A stretch of 64,000 nt of DNA from Chloroflexota bacterium (GCA_016235445.1 JACRLB010000046.1:1-64000); one strand, 5' to 3'; shown: positions 50,905-59,968, counted from the first letter of the stretch. Program-made: numbers and translations. Notes: a model not told the origin generated them from the letters alone.

Positions 50905-51035
50905 GAGAGCGTTTCTTAAGTCCGAAAATTGAGAAAGAAAAGAGCATTAACCACAGAGAACACGGAGTCCACAGAGGCTTTTTAAGGTTTTTTCTCCGTG
51001 CTCTCTGCGGTAAAAAGCCTTTAAGAAACAGTCTC
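50905..51035. mobile_element. MITE-like element, IS5-type ends, copy 2 (nested)
   Basis: The 131-bp element has ends GAGAGCGTTTCTTAAG and CTTTAAGAAACAGTCTC, matching 7642-7771, and is flanked by TTA on both sides (50902-50904, 51036-51038). Removing it with one TTA restores CACCTTACGCGCCCTCAT, the end of a family A palindrome, so it jumped into that repeat. The interior is CCACAGAGAACACGGAG with CTCCGTGCTCTCTGCGG. Confidence 0.85.
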
Positions 51036-51190
51036 TTACGCGCCCTCATACCCTAACGGGCACTTTCCCCAACCCTTCCCCTTCGCTTTGCGGGGGAAGG
51101 GAGTCCCCTCTCCCTGCGGGACATCATGCCCGTAGGGTAGAGGGCTAAGGTGAGGGAAAGTCTACGTTTTTTCGTGAAACTGCGTAACAT
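51036..51190. repeat. Family A palindrome copy 5 (host of the nested element)
   Basis: TTACGCGCCCTCATACCCTA opens it, as in copy 1, and AAACTGCGTAA closes it. Inner stems are CCTTCCCCTTCGC/GCGGGGGAAGG and CCCCTCTCCCTGCGGGA. Its left end lies at 50892-50904, separated by the inserted element. Confidence 0.8.
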
Positions 51191-51193
51191 CAG

Positions 51194-52009
51194 TTACTTG
51201 AAATAAATGGTTGGGCCAAAAACAAGAGTGTATGCAAGCAGGAAAGCGGCGCTCGAAACGATCCAGCCCCAGCTTCTCTCCATGGTAAAAGGCGTGTCGC
51301 CCGTATTCTTTTTGCGGTCGAGTAGTTGCATCATCCAGGCCAACCCTGAAGTGCCGCCCATGCTCGATGCTACTGATGAGACCAGTACGATTACGAGTCC
51401 ATAAGGGTTAAGCAAACCAATCAGCACCGCAACCAACCCACCCGTCAGGTAGGAGACGAGCGAGAGCATTTGCGCACGGTTGACCCGTTCCACGCCTTCG
51501 CCGCCGATGAAGGCGTCCATCTTTCGAATGGAAATACGAATCACCCAGTAATAACTGGCAAGGCCAAGGACAGCCAAACCAACACGGTATATCCACTCAG
51601 GCTGAACTTGATAGAACGCGCCGTATTGGCCTGTACCAAGGTCGCCAATGCCAGCTATGCCTGAGAAAAGCACATATCCCGCCGCGATCATCAGGTTGAC
51701 CGTTGCAAAGTGCCACAGGAAATACCTGAGCTGTGAATTTGATTTTGAAGCACGATCAATGAGCGCCATACCAAGAACGCCTGTTATCAAGCTCATCAAC
51801 GGGCCTGCAAGAGCTACGAGGCGGTTTCCCATATTTGAAAGACTCTCGTAGTTACAGTCTACATAAAATGCGCCAAGCTCCTTGATGCGGCCTCCAAGCG
51901 AGTAACATGCGAGGGCGTGCCCCGCGTGTTCATGCAATGCAGTGGCAAGCATAAATGAAAAGGCTGAAAGCAAGATCAGCGTTGGAAGGTCAACCTTTAT
52001 TTTAGACAT
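51194..52009 (-). CDS. M50-like polytopic membrane protein with HEHAGH motif
   Basis: The 271-residue protein has about six membrane segments. The first carries ATALHEHAGHALACYSLGG, close to the HExxH-containing helix of site-2 proteases but with one additional residue (HExxGH becomes HEHAGH). A second family-like feature is NRLVALAGPLMSLITG. The NxxPxxxxDG motif that provides the third zinc ligand is not seen. It may be a divergent intramembrane protease or an inactive relative. It diverges from the secreted metallopeptidase gene. Confidence 0.65.
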   Translation of the reverse strand: MSKIKVDLPTLILLSAFSFMLATALHEHAGHALACYSLGGRIKELGAFYVDCNYESLSNMGNRLVALAGPLMSLITGVLGMALIDRASKSNSQLRYFLWHFATVNLMIAAGYVLFSGIAGIGDLGTGQYGAFYQVQPEWIYRVGLAVLGLASYYWVIRISIRKMDAFIGGEGVERVNRAQMLSLVSYLTGGLVAVLIGLLNPYGLVIVLVSSVASSMGGTSGLAWMMQLLDRKKNTGDTPFTMERSWGWIVSSAAFLLAYTLVFGPTIYFK

Positions 52010-52397
52010 ATAAATCTCCTTTATTCGAATTGTAATTGCAAGAGTATAAACGTGTTGTTCCTTTAAGTCATCTTTCTATAAATGGTTTTTTAGAGTGGAC
52101 AGCAAACATACATCCAACAATTCAACCTGTCGGGTTTTTTATGAAAACTCATGTAATACAACATCAACAATTCAGACCCTCTTTGTGAAGTATATTTTGT
52201 TAATCTCAATTGACTTTGCATTTTTGTTATGTTATTATTTTATTGCTCCATTCAAAGAAATGAGTGTTTCAAATAAATTCCGGTGTATTGCCGGGCCTGG
52301 CACGACGAGGAGGATACTATTAAAAAAATTACACCATCGGTTATTCGAAAAAAAAACTTCATACGTTTGCATCTTATATTAATTTAAGGAGATGAAG
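52010..52397. promoter_or_regulatory. A/T-rich divergent intergenic region
   Basis: This 388-bp stretch is far more A/T-rich than its surroundings and holds the start signals of both flanking genes. AAGGAG (52387-52392) is the ribosome site of the metallopeptidase. A 95-codon frame at 52095-52382 has no ribosome site or recognisable protein character. A G/C-richer patch, GTATTGCCGGGCCTGG (about 52284), might form a structured leader, but I match it to no known riboswitch. Confidence 0.45.
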
Positions 52398-55300
52398 ATG
52401 AAATCAGTTAAACTATTTCCAAAGTATAGATCAATGCTCAACATACTGTCGGTATTGATTATCATTTCGTTACTAGCGGCAGGGGGAAGTTCAAACGCAG
52501 CGGCAAAAAGTCCTTCACAAGAATCACTCCCAAACGCTGTAAATCAGCAAAAATTAAATCAATGCCTTGGGGCGGAGGGGAATACCACGTACCACCCATT
52601 GACCGGTAATGTCAGTTTTGCGGGGGCCAGCCCGGTTGAGCCAATTCAACAGATCACGGAGGGGTTACAATCTGCTTCTCCGGAAGAGGCGGCGCGGGGG
52701 TATCTGTCTGAGTGTGGGAGCCTGTTTGGGTTGACCGATCAGGCCAACGATTTAGTCATGAACCGCGAAAGGGTGACGGAAGATGGGCGGACTGTGGTGC
52801 GCTTCCAGCAGTATTTTCAGGGCGTCCCAGTCTTTGGCGGGGAACTTCTGATGCAGCTTGGTGCAGGTAATAATGTCATTTTGGTTAATGGCAGTGTGTT
52901 GCCGCGAGTCAAGTTGAACACTCAAGCTGGTGTTGACCCTGCCGCCGCGCAACAGGCAGCTTTGCAATTGGTGGCGGAGCAGTACGGCCTCAGCGCGGAT
53001 GCCTTAAAGGTGAGCGACGCGCAGTTGTGGGTTTATAGCCCTTTGTTGATTGAATCCAAGATTGCGCCGGCGGCGCTGGTATGGCGGATGGAAGTTACGC
53101 CGCTGGAACTGGCTCCGATCCGTGAACTGGTGTTGATCAACGCACATGATGGCAGTGTTGTGTTGGATATCAACCAGGTGGACACCGCCTTGAATCGCCT
53201 GACTTACACAGCAGGTAACACCACTACACGACCCGGCACCCTGGTTTGCAATGAATCCGACCCGACTTGTGCGGCCGGGGATACGGATGCGAAAAACGCC
53301 CATAAATTCGGCGGCGATACGTACAATTTTTATTCCACTTATCACGGCCGTGACAGCCTTGATAATGCTGGTATGTCCCTGATCTCCACCGTGCATTATG
53401 ATACTGCCTATTGCAATGCCTTCTGGGATGGATTCCAGATGACTTATGGCGACGGTTGTACCATCGTGGTGGATGATGTGGTGGCGCACGAAATGACGCA
53501 TGGCGTAACAGAATACGAGTCTAACCTGGTGTATTCCTACCAGTCTGGCGCCATCAATGAATCTTTCTCAGATATTTGGGGTGAGTTTGTGGATTTGACC
53601 ACCACTACAGGCGGCACCGACACAGCCGGAAACAGATGGCTAATGGGTGAAGATACAAGCATTGGCGCAATTCGCGATATGCAAGATCCCACCACGTTTG
53701 GCGACCCTGACCGAATGGGAAGCCCGCTTTACTACACTGGTTCTGGGGATAACGGCGGCGTCCACACGAACAGTGGCGTGGGTAATAAAACGGCTTATTT
53801 AATTACCGATGGTGACACCTTCAATGGATACACCGTTACTGGCATTGGCATCACGAAGGCCGCCAAAATCTTCTACGAAGCTCAGACGAATATCCTTGTT
53901 TCCAATTCGAATTATCATTCGCTCTACGATGCGCTGAGACAGGCTTGCACCACTTTGACCGGCACCAGCGGCATTACAGCGGCGGATTGTACGGAAGTGG
54001 GCGAAGCCGTTCTTGCGACGCAGTTGAATCTCCTGCCCCTGCCTCCCGCGGCCCCTGCAAATGACGCTTTTGCAAGCCCAATCGTTATATCCACTACTCC
54101 TTACACCAACACCCAGGATATTAGCAGCGCCACTACGGCGGGCGACGATCCTACTTTCTCCTGCACTTCGCATAAAGGCACAACTTCGGTCTGGTATCAA
54201 GTCACACCCTCCTCGTCAGGCACGCTTACCGTGGATACGGTCGGCAGTAATTTCGATACCGTGCTTGGCATTTGGACGGGTAGCACTCCGGCCGGGCTGA
54301 CATCGGTGGGTTGCAATGATGACATTGATTACGCTGGCGGCAATTACCAGTCGCGAGTGATCGTCTCTGTCACGGCGGGTCAAACTTATCGTATCGAGGC
54401 GGCAGGCTACTCCGGCGGGGGAAACCTCACCATCCACGCGAGTCTTCCAGTGTCCTCCAATACGCCTACTATTATCGCCCCTAAAGGCGCAACTACCGAC
54501 ACAACGCCAACCTATAAATGGAGCAAGGTAACAGGAGCAACCAATTACCGCTATCAACTCATGAAAGGCGCGACAACCGTATATACAAAGACGGTTTCCG
54601 CAAGTGTCTGTGGGGCAACCACCTGCTCCAGCACACCGCCAAATGTGCTTGGACCTTTCGCGTACAAATGGCGAATTCAAGCAATGGTTGGCGGTGTATG
54701 GAGGGCTTACAGCGCTTATACAGCCTTCACAATATCTCCAGCGACCATTGCCCCTAAAGGCACAATTACGGATACCACGCCAACTTATAAATGGACCAAG
54801 ATTGCGGGAGCAACGCAATATCGCTATCAACTCGTGAAAGGTGCAACAACGATATATACGAAAACAGTTCCCGCCAGCGCCTGTGTAGGGGCAACCTGCA
54901 CAAACACGCCTACAAATGTGTTGGGAGCTTTCACATACAAATGGCGAGTTCAAGCAATGGTGGGCGGGGTATGGGGTACCTATAGCACCTATGCTACTTT
55001 CACTATAAACTCGTCGACTGGTGGATTCGACTCCCAATTCACCAGCGATGCTGCCGGATGGACACCTTCGAGCGGTTCGTGGAGCGTATCCGGTGGCAAT
55101 TATCATTCACCTGGTATTGCCTCAAAAGCTGTAACAACCGTGCATAGTAACAGCTACAGCACTCTTACATACGAGGCCCGAATGATGCGGACAGGGGCAT
55201 GTATAAGCTGCGTGAATTCCCTTTATTTCCGTGGCATACCAAACCCATTAATGTCCAACAACAACTGGAATACCGCCTTTAGATTCTCGTATACCAATGA

Positions 55301-55673
55301 TGGATACTGGCAGTTCCTGTATATTAATAACGGGGTTTACTATTCATTGGTGGACTTCACCCCCACATCCGCCATCGCTCAAAATGGATGGAATACGCTA
55401 AAGATCGTTGCAAATGGAACCTCCATTAAGCTCTACATCAACGGTTCTATGATGGTTTCCGGTACGGCTACCGGTTTTAACCCAACCGGGAATGTAGGAG
55501 CTGGCTTTTACAGCAGCTATGGCGCAAGTGAAATAGGATATGTAGATTGGGCCAAACTTAATCTAACCGGTCTGCCCTTTGAATTTACGCCGGAAGAAGA
55601 AGGCGCCTTGACATTCGATCTATCGAACGAAACGCTTCTTCCAATGGAAGGAGATCCAAATATTGCTCCATAA
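52398..55673 (+). CDS. Secreted multidomain M4 (thermolysin-like) metallopeptidase
   Basis: The 1091-residue preproprotein has a signal peptide (LSVLIIISLLAAGGSSNAAA), an FTP/PepSY-type propeptide (RFQQYFQGVPVFGGELLMQL) and the M4 catalytic domain: HEMTH near residue 364, the third ligand Glu in GAINESFSDIWGE, and the His region DNGGVHTNSGVGNKTAYL. After the catalytic domain come a PPC-like domain (SSSGTLTVDTVGSNFDTVLG), two copies of an Ig/Fn-like repeat (TPTYKWSKVTGATNYRYQL and TPTYKWTKIAGATQYRYQL) and a concanavalin-like C-terminus (YFRGIPNPLMSNNNWNTAFR). It is an extracellular protease with probable substrate-binding modules. ATG 52398 is placed correctly behind AAGGAG; 52392 is too close. 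Confidence 0.93.
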   Translation: MKSVKLFPKYRSMLNILSVLIIISLLAAGGSSNAAAKSPSQESLPNAVNQQKLNQCLGAEGNTTYHPLTGNVSFAGASPVEPIQQITEGLQSASPEEAARGYLSECGSLFGLTDQANDLVMNRERVTEDGRTVVRFQQYFQGVPVFGGELLMQLGAGNNVILVNGSVLPRVKLNTQAGVDPAAAQQAALQLVAEQYGLSADALKVSDAQLWVYSPLLIESKIAPAALVWRMEVTPLELAPIRELVLINAHDGSVVLDINQVDTALNRLTYTAGNTTTRPGTLVCNESDPTCAAGDTDAKNAHKFGGDTYNFYSTYHGRDSLDNAGMSLISTVHYDTAYCNAFWDGFQMTYGDGCTIVVDDVVAHEMTHGVTEYESNLVYSYQSGAINESFSDIWGEFVDLTTTTGGTDTAGNRWLMGEDTSIGAIRDMQDPTTFGDPDRMGSPLYYTGSGDNGGVHTNSGVGNKTAYLITDGDTFNGYTVTGIGITKAAKIFYEAQTNILVSNSNYHSLYDALRQACTTLTGTSGITAADCTEVGEAVLATQLNLLPLPPAAPANDAFASPIVISTTPYTNTQDISSATTAGDDPTFSCTSHKGTTSVWYQVTPSSSGTLTVDTVGSNFDTVLGIWTGSTPAGLTSVGCNDDIDYAGGNYQSRVIVSVTAGQTYRIEAAGYSGGGNLTIHASLPVSSNTPTIIAPKGATTDTTPTYKWSKVTGATNYRYQLMKGATTVYTKTVSASVCGATTCSSTPPNVLGPFAYKWRIQAMVGGVWRAYSAYTAFTISPATIAPKGTITDTTPTYKWTKIAGATQYRYQLVKGATTIYTKTVPASACVGATCTNTPTNVLGAFTYKWRVQAMVGGVWGTYSTYATFTINSSTGGFDSQFTSDAAGWTPSSGSWSVSGGNYHSPGIASKAVTTVHSNSYSTLTYEARMMRTGACISCVNSLYFRGIPNPLMSNNNWNTAFRFSYTNDGYWQFLYINNGVYYSLVDFTPTSAIAQNGWNTLKIVANGTSIKLYINGSMMVSGTATGFNPTGNVGAGFYSSYGASEIGYVDWAKLNLTGLPFEFTPEEEGALTFDLSNETLLPMEGDPNIAP

Positions 55674-55691
55674 GCAAGCTTCCATTCAATA

Positions 55692-55733
55692 AATATGAAA
55701 GCCCCGCCATATCAGCGGGGCTTTCATATTTTT
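55692..55733 (+). terminator. Terminator of the secreted metallopeptidase gene
   Basis: AATATGAAAGCCCCGC pairs with GCGGGGCTTTCATATT, followed by TTT, 19 bp after the stop codon. Confidence 0.9.
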
Positions 55734-55760
55734 ACAACCATACTCTTTATGTTACCAACC

Positions 55761-55994
55761 TCAAAACGGCAGGGACACCCCCAGTAACTTCAACCCGGCA
55801 TAGATCATGAGCAGACCCACAACCGCAGCCCAGGGAGCGCGTCGGGCCAGTTCCAGCAACACGTCCCAGAAAGAAGCGGCCTGCAAAGTCTTTACATCCG
55901 CAACAGGCTTCAAGACTCCCAGCCAGACGAGCACCGAGACGATCTCCATCCCTGTCCCCACCAGAATAAGCAGATAACCTACACCAGTTTGCAT
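55761..55994 (-). CDS. Small membrane protein, two segments
   Basis: From ATG 55994 (AGGAGG upstream) the protein has 77 residues and two hydrophobic segments: GYLLILVGTGMEIVSVLVWLG and WAAVVGLLMIYAGLKLLGV, joined by a polar loop. The family is not recognised. A longer frame starting at 56066 lacks a ribosome site. Confidence 0.65.
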   Translation of the reverse strand: MQTGVGYLLILVGTGMEIVSVLVWLGVLKPVADVKTLQAASFWDVLLELARRAPWAAVVGLLMIYAGLKLLGVSLPF

Positions 55995-56210
55995 ACACAG
56001 CCTCCTATAATAAAATAAACAGATTGAACGGAATGCAGACTTTAGCCTGCATTTTCGCAGGAGCAAAGCGGAATAAATTTATAATTTACTGAATTTAGTA
56101 TAGAACATTCGGGGGAAAGATTCAATACAAATTAAAAAAATGGTTGAAAATGGCCCTGCCAAAGCGTATACTGGTACTACTTATCGTATCGTCTTTAAAA
56201 AGGAGAATCC

Positions 56211-57347
56211 ATGCACACCCATCATTCTGTATTCTGTATCACCCCCCCGCACATGCTCCAGGAGATTGTCCGCAACGGTTCCTCCACCCAGCGCGATCTT
56301 GCCCTGCGAACCCTGATCACCTCCGAACAGATGCGCGGTCAGCGGCGCGCGATAAAGTCTGTGGCCGCCTTTATGGGCACAGCCATAACAGCAGGAGACA
56401 AACAACGCTCCGTCTACGACGCAAAGAATGACTCCCAATTACCCGGCACACTGGTGCGAAACGAAGGCGACCCCGCCTCCACCGACCCTGCTGTCAATGA
56501 GGCTTATGATGGATCGGGAGTAACCTACGATCTTTACTACGATATTTTTGGACGAAACTCGATCGACAACAAAGGGTTGAAACTCGAATCCACCGTCCAC
56601 TACCAGAAGGGATACGACAACGCCTTCTGGGACGGCAAACAAATGGTCTACGGCGATGGCGATGAAGACCTGCCCCCCGCCGATCGCTTATTCAACCGCT
56701 TCACCATCGCATTGGACATCATCGGGCACGAACTCACCCATGGCGTCACCCAGCACGAAGCCAACCTCGCCTACTGGGACCAGTCCGGCGCGCTCAACGA
56801 ATCCCTGTCCGATGTATTCGGCTCACTGGTAAAACAATACCAACGAAAACAAACCGCCAGCGAAGCGGACTGGGTCATCGGCGAAGGCCTGTTCACGTCC
56901 AATGTCAACGGAGTCGGCATCCGCACAATGAAAGCGCCAGGCACCGCCTACAACGATCCCGTTCTCGGCAAAGACCCCCAGCCCGGGCACATGAAAGATT
57001 ACGTCCGCACCATTGAAGATAACGGCGGCGTGCATATCAACTCAGGCATCCCCAACCACGCGTTCTATATCACCGCGCTCGAGTTGGGCGGCAACGCCTG
57101 GGAAAAGGCAGGGCGCATCTGGTACAAAACCCTCACAGACAAACTCCAGGAACGCTCCACCTTCCAACAGGCATGTGACCTGACCTACGAAGCCGCCAGC
57201 GAACTCTTCGGCGCAAACAGCCTCGAACAGCAAGCCGTCAAAAAAGGCTGGAGCGAAGTTGGCATCACCGTCGGCGGTGATGCGCCCACAGGCTGTCTAA
57301 GCGCCATCCTCGGCGTCTTTGGAATTTCAGCACGCGCGGAGAAATAA
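56211..57347 (+). CDS. Protealysin-like M4 metallopeptidase without signal peptide
   Basis: The 378-residue protein starts with a short protealysin-type propeptide (SVFCITPPHMLQEIVRNG, with the PPHML motif and cysteine) and no signal peptide. The catalytic domain has HELTH at residues 173-177, Glu in GALNESLSDVFGS and EDNGGVHINSGIPNHAFY. Protealysin-like enzymes act inside or leave cells by unusual routes and are processed by loss of the propeptide. AAGGAG precedes the ATG. Its stop overlaps the next gene by TAATG, which encodes its probable inhibitor. Confidence 0.92.
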   Translation: MHTHHSVFCITPPHMLQEIVRNGSSTQRDLALRTLITSEQMRGQRRAIKSVAAFMGTAITAGDKQRSVYDAKNDSQLPGTLVRNEGDPASTDPAVNEAYDGSGVTYDLYYDIFGRNSIDNKGLKLESTVHYQKGYDNAFWDGKQMVYGDGDEDLPPADRLFNRFTIALDIIGHELTHGVTQHEANLAYWDQSGALNESLSDVFGSLVKQYQRKQTASEADWVIGEGLFTSNVNGVGIRTMKAPGTAYNDPVLGKDPQPGHMKDYVRTIEDNGGVHINSGIPNHAFYITALELGGNAWEKAGRIWYKTLTDKLQERSTFQQACDLTYEAASELFGANSLEQQAVKKGWSEVGITVGGDAPTGCLSAILGVFGISARAEK

Positions 57348-57658
57348 TGCAAATCATATTCGAACGTTCGGGCGGCATCATGGGATTGAAATCCAGCCTG
57401 ACCTTGGATTTGAACGAACTGCCCCTCGATCAAGCTGGGACTTTACGCAGGCTCCTCGACGAAGCAAATTTTTTTTCGCTGACGGAAAATCCCCCCACCC
57501 GCCCCACCCCGGATGGTTTTCAATACACCCTCACCGTCGTAACCGACACCATCTCGCACACCGTCCGCACCAGCGACACAACCGCGCCAGATGAATTACA
57601 CCCCCTTCTTCATGAGCTTTCCCAAAGGGCAAGGACTCAGGGCAGGCTGAAGGCGTAA
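57347..57658 (+). CDS. Emfourin-like inhibitor of M4 metallopeptidase
   Basis: The 103-residue protein matches emfourin-type small proteins encoded beside protealysin genes: FERSGGIMGLKSSLTLDLNE at the N-terminus, RRLLDEANFF mid-protein and DGFQYTLTVVTDTISHTVRT near the C-terminus. Emfourins bind tightly to M4 peptidase active sites and keep them inactive in the cytosol. Translational coupling (TAATG) to the peptidase supports this role. There is no signal peptide. Confidence 0.85.
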   Translation: MQIIFERSGGIMGLKSSLTLDLNELPLDQAGTLRRLLDEANFFSLTENPPTRPTPDGFQYTLTVVTDTISHTVRTSDTTAPDELHPLLHELSQRARTQGRLKA

Positions 57659-57685
57659 TTCCTGCAACAGCAGGGCTTAAATACA

Positions 57686-57726
57686 CAGTCCCGAATGACG
57701 GATCATTTACCCGTCATTCGGGACTG
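57686..57726. terminator. Bidirectional terminator between the M4 inhibitor and yggU-like genes
   Basis: CAGTCCCGAATGACGG pairs with CCGTCATTCGGGACTG around an A/T-rich loop. It lies between converging transcripts. Confidence 0.8.
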
Positions 57727-57751
57727 CTTCCATTTCATATGTGTTTTCCAA

Positions 57752-58060
57752 TCAATCCATATACGCCGTAATGCGCTGGTGCGCAGTTTCCACATCCATA
57801 TCCAGCACCGAGATCAACTTATCCCTGCCGTTCTCACCAGCCACAATCTCCACACGAGATTTTGGCACGCCAAGCACCTCCGCAAGAAAAGCCACCAACT
57901 CAACATTGATCTGCTCCTCAGAAGCATCCGCGGCGAGATGGACTTTGATCGTGCCATCATCCAACACCGCCACAACCTGGCTGTTGCTCGCGCGCGGCGT
58001 CACACGCACCGCCAAAGCAGACCCGCGCTGGCCGTCGTGAAGATTAAATTTTCTAGTCAT
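57752..58060 (-). CDS. DUF167 family protein (YggU-like)
   Basis: The 102-residue protein has the DUF167 signatures ALAVRVTPRASNSQVV and IKVHLAADASEEQINVELV, followed by the GxxxRxK-like GENGRDKLISV. The function is unknown. It is the last gene of the yggS-yggT-yggU order, a common arrangement in bacteria. GAGGTGA precedes the ATG, 12 nt after the yggT stop. Confidence 0.9.
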   Translation of the reverse strand: MTRKFNLHDGQRGSALAVRVTPRASNSQVVAVLDDGTIKVHLAADASEEQINVELVAFLAEVLGVPKSRVEIVAGENGRDKLISVLDMDVETAHQRITAYMD

Positions 58061-58072
58061 GGTTCACCTCGT

Positions 58073-58336
58073 TTATAAAGAAAGAAGGATTTTTATCAAA
58101 ACCTGCGACAACAACTCAACAGCCAAAATCAGAATCATCGGGCTGAAATCAACCATCCCCGTCCGCGGCATCAAATTACGGATCGGCCCCAGAAACGGCT
58201 CGATAATACGGCCCAGTGCCTCGCGAACCGGATGATACGGCGGCAGGAAAAACGAAAGCAAAGCCGATGCAATCACAACATAAATAAAAAGCCGCGCAAT
58301 CGAAGCAATAACCAAAGCCAAAAACTCAAAGTTCAT
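58073..58336 (-). CDS. YggT family membrane protein
   Basis: The 87-residue protein has two membrane segments and the conserved PYHPVREALGRIIEPFLGPI stretch followed by LMPRTGMVDFSPMILILAV. YggT proteins are linked to cell-division or osmotic phenotypes in some bacteria; the mechanism is unknown. It overlaps yggS by ATGA. Confidence 0.92.
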   Translation of the reverse strand: MNFEFLALVIASIARLFIYVVIASALLSFFLPPYHPVREALGRIIEPFLGPIRNLMPRTGMVDFSPMILILAVELLSQVLIKILLSL

Positions 58337-59073
58337 TCGATCTCCGTTTTATATTTTCTCGCGCCCACAATCGCCGTACCCACCCGCACCAGTGTGGCGC
58401 CCTCTTCCACTGCCGCTTCGTAATCCAGGCTGGTTCCCATCGAAAGCTCCGAAAAATTCACCAGCGGAAATTGCCCCGAAAGATATTCCTGCAATCTCTT
58501 CACCTTCTGAAAATACAAACGTGAGAATTCAGCCGTCTCACCCAACGGAGGCATCGCCATCAACCCATGCACCTTCAAACGCGGCAGGGAAAAAACGTCC
58601 GCAAGTTCGGCGCATAATTCCTGCCAGCGTGTTTCATCCCACGCGGGCCAGCCGCCTTTGCTTTCCTCGCCGCCAACATTGAACTCCAGCAAAACAGGCA
58701 AAGTCCGATTCGCTTCACCGCAAAATCGATCCAGCTTCCGCGCAAGTTTCAAACTGTCCAGCGAATGTAAAAAGTTAAAGTTCGCGGCCACGAGCTGCGC
58801 CTTGCGACTCTGCACATGACCGATCATGTGCCATTCTACCGCAGAAAATTCCTGGAGAAATTGAATTTTCATAACACCTTCTTCAGGATAATTCTCTCCC
58901 AAAATTTTCACGCCCGCCTCGATGGCCGCGCGCACAATTTCCACAGGCTGTGATTTTGTCACCACAACCAGCTTCACAGACCCCGCCTCGCGCCCCGCCT
59001 TTTTTGCCGCAACAGCAATTCTATCCAGCGTCGCCAGATATCTTTCACGGATGGATTCGACTATTTCGCTCAT
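58333..59073 (-). CDS. YggS family PLP-binding protein (PLP homeostasis)
   Basis: The 246-residue protein is a PLPBP: the PLP lysine lies in LVVVTKSQPVE, followed by LGENYPEE, EWHMIGHVQSRK, the LEFNVGGEESKGG strand and a C-terminal SMGTSLDYEAAVEEGATLVR. It binds PLP without known catalysis and helps balance vitamin B6 and amino-acid pools. It is upstream of yggT in the same operon. Confidence 0.95.
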   Translation of the reverse strand: MSEIVESIRERYLATLDRIAVAAKKAGREAGSVKLVVVTKSQPVEIVRAAIEAGVKILGENYPEEGVMKIQFLQEFSAVEWHMIGHVQSRKAQLVAANFNFLHSLDSLKLARKLDRFCGEANRTLPVLLEFNVGGEESKGGWPAWDETRWQELCAELADVFSLPRLKVHGLMAMPPLGETAEFSRLYFQKVKRLQEYLSGQFPLVNFSELSMGTSLDYEAAVEEGATLVRVGTAIVGARKYKTEIE

Positions 59074-59188
59074 GGATTTATTTTAACCGAACCGCGCATC
59101 TTTCCTAACCCAAACCTGCTCAAACAACCCAACCATTCGCCACGCTGACAATTTCTGGAGTCGGGCGGCAGGCTGATGGATCCCGGAG

Positions 59189-59968
59189 TTAAATCATCGC
59201 CATCAACACACCGAACCTGCCCGTCTTGCCTTTTTCAGCGCGGTGCGAAAACCAATCGTCCAAATGACAGGCGGTACACACGCCAGAGACCTGCACCTGC
59301 TCCACGCCCGCATTTTGCAGTTGAATCAAATTGGCTGTCCACAAGTCGAGATAGATTCTTCCGTCCCTGGCTTGGAGGATGCGTTCAGCATCTTTGCCGT
59401 ATTTTTCACGAAACTGCAAAGCAACTTCCTCGCCCACTTCGTAATGATCCACGCCGATGGATGGGCCAATGCCAGCGACAATATCTTTTGGGTTACAGCC
59501 GTACCGCGTTTGCATCTCCTCGATGGTGGTCTTTGCCACGCCTTTCACGGTTCCCATCCAGCCCGCGTGGGAGATGCCGATTACTTTTTTCTGCGGGTCG
59601 TGAAAGAGGAGCGGGACGCAATCTGCAAAGCGCATGAAAAGCGAGACTTCAGGATTATCCGTCAAAAGGATGTCGGCGCGGGCGGGATGATTTTCGAGCG
59701 GGCGCGGTGCGTCAGCGTGGACAATGTCTGTGCCGTGAACCAGCCATACGTCATGAAGAGAGGCGGGGTCGCGTCCAAGCGCATTAAATATGCGAATGCG
59801 ATTCTCGGCCACGTGAGCAGGGTCATCGCCCACCGATCCTCCAAGATTAAGAGAATGCCAGGGCGCAGGGCTTACGCCGCCGCGGCGGGTGAAGACCGCC
59901 TGCATGAGCGCATTTGAAAAAATATCGAAGCGGTAATAACGCAGGCCGGCGTGTTCGTGATAGGGCAT
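59189..59968 (-). CDS. pgeF: PgeF/YfiH-type purine nucleoside phosphorylase or peptidoglycan editing factor
   Basis: From ATG 59968 the protein has 259 residues and the multicopper-oxidase-laccase family signatures: VFTRRGGVSPAPWHSLNLG, HGTDIVH, FADCVPLLF, ISHAGWMGTV and CHLDDWFSHR with the metal-binding Cys and His. Family members have adenosine/purine phosphorylase activity and correct peptidoglycan composition. The start overlaps the DUF2085 stop (TAATG); the frame continues upstream to 60223 only as a shadow of that gene. It precedes yggS, a common neighbour. Confidence 0.92.
   Translation of the reverse strand: MPYHEHAGLRYYRFDIFSNALMQAVFTRRGGVSPAPWHSLNLGGSVGDDPAHVAENRIRIFNALGRDPASLHDVWLVHGTDIVHADAPRPLENHPARADILLTDNPEVSLFMRFADCVPLLFHDPQKKVIGISHAGWMGTVKGVAKTTIEEMQTRYGCNPKDIVAGIGPSIGVDHYEVGEEVALQFREKYGKDAERILQARDGRIYLDLWTANLIQLQNAGVEQVQVSGVCTACHLDDWFSHRAEKGKTGRFGVLMAMI

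Noticed and set aside
52095-52382. 95-codon frame upstream of the secreted M4 peptidase
   Set aside because: It lies in A/T-rich leader sequence without a ribosome site, and its composition does not resemble a protein of this genome.
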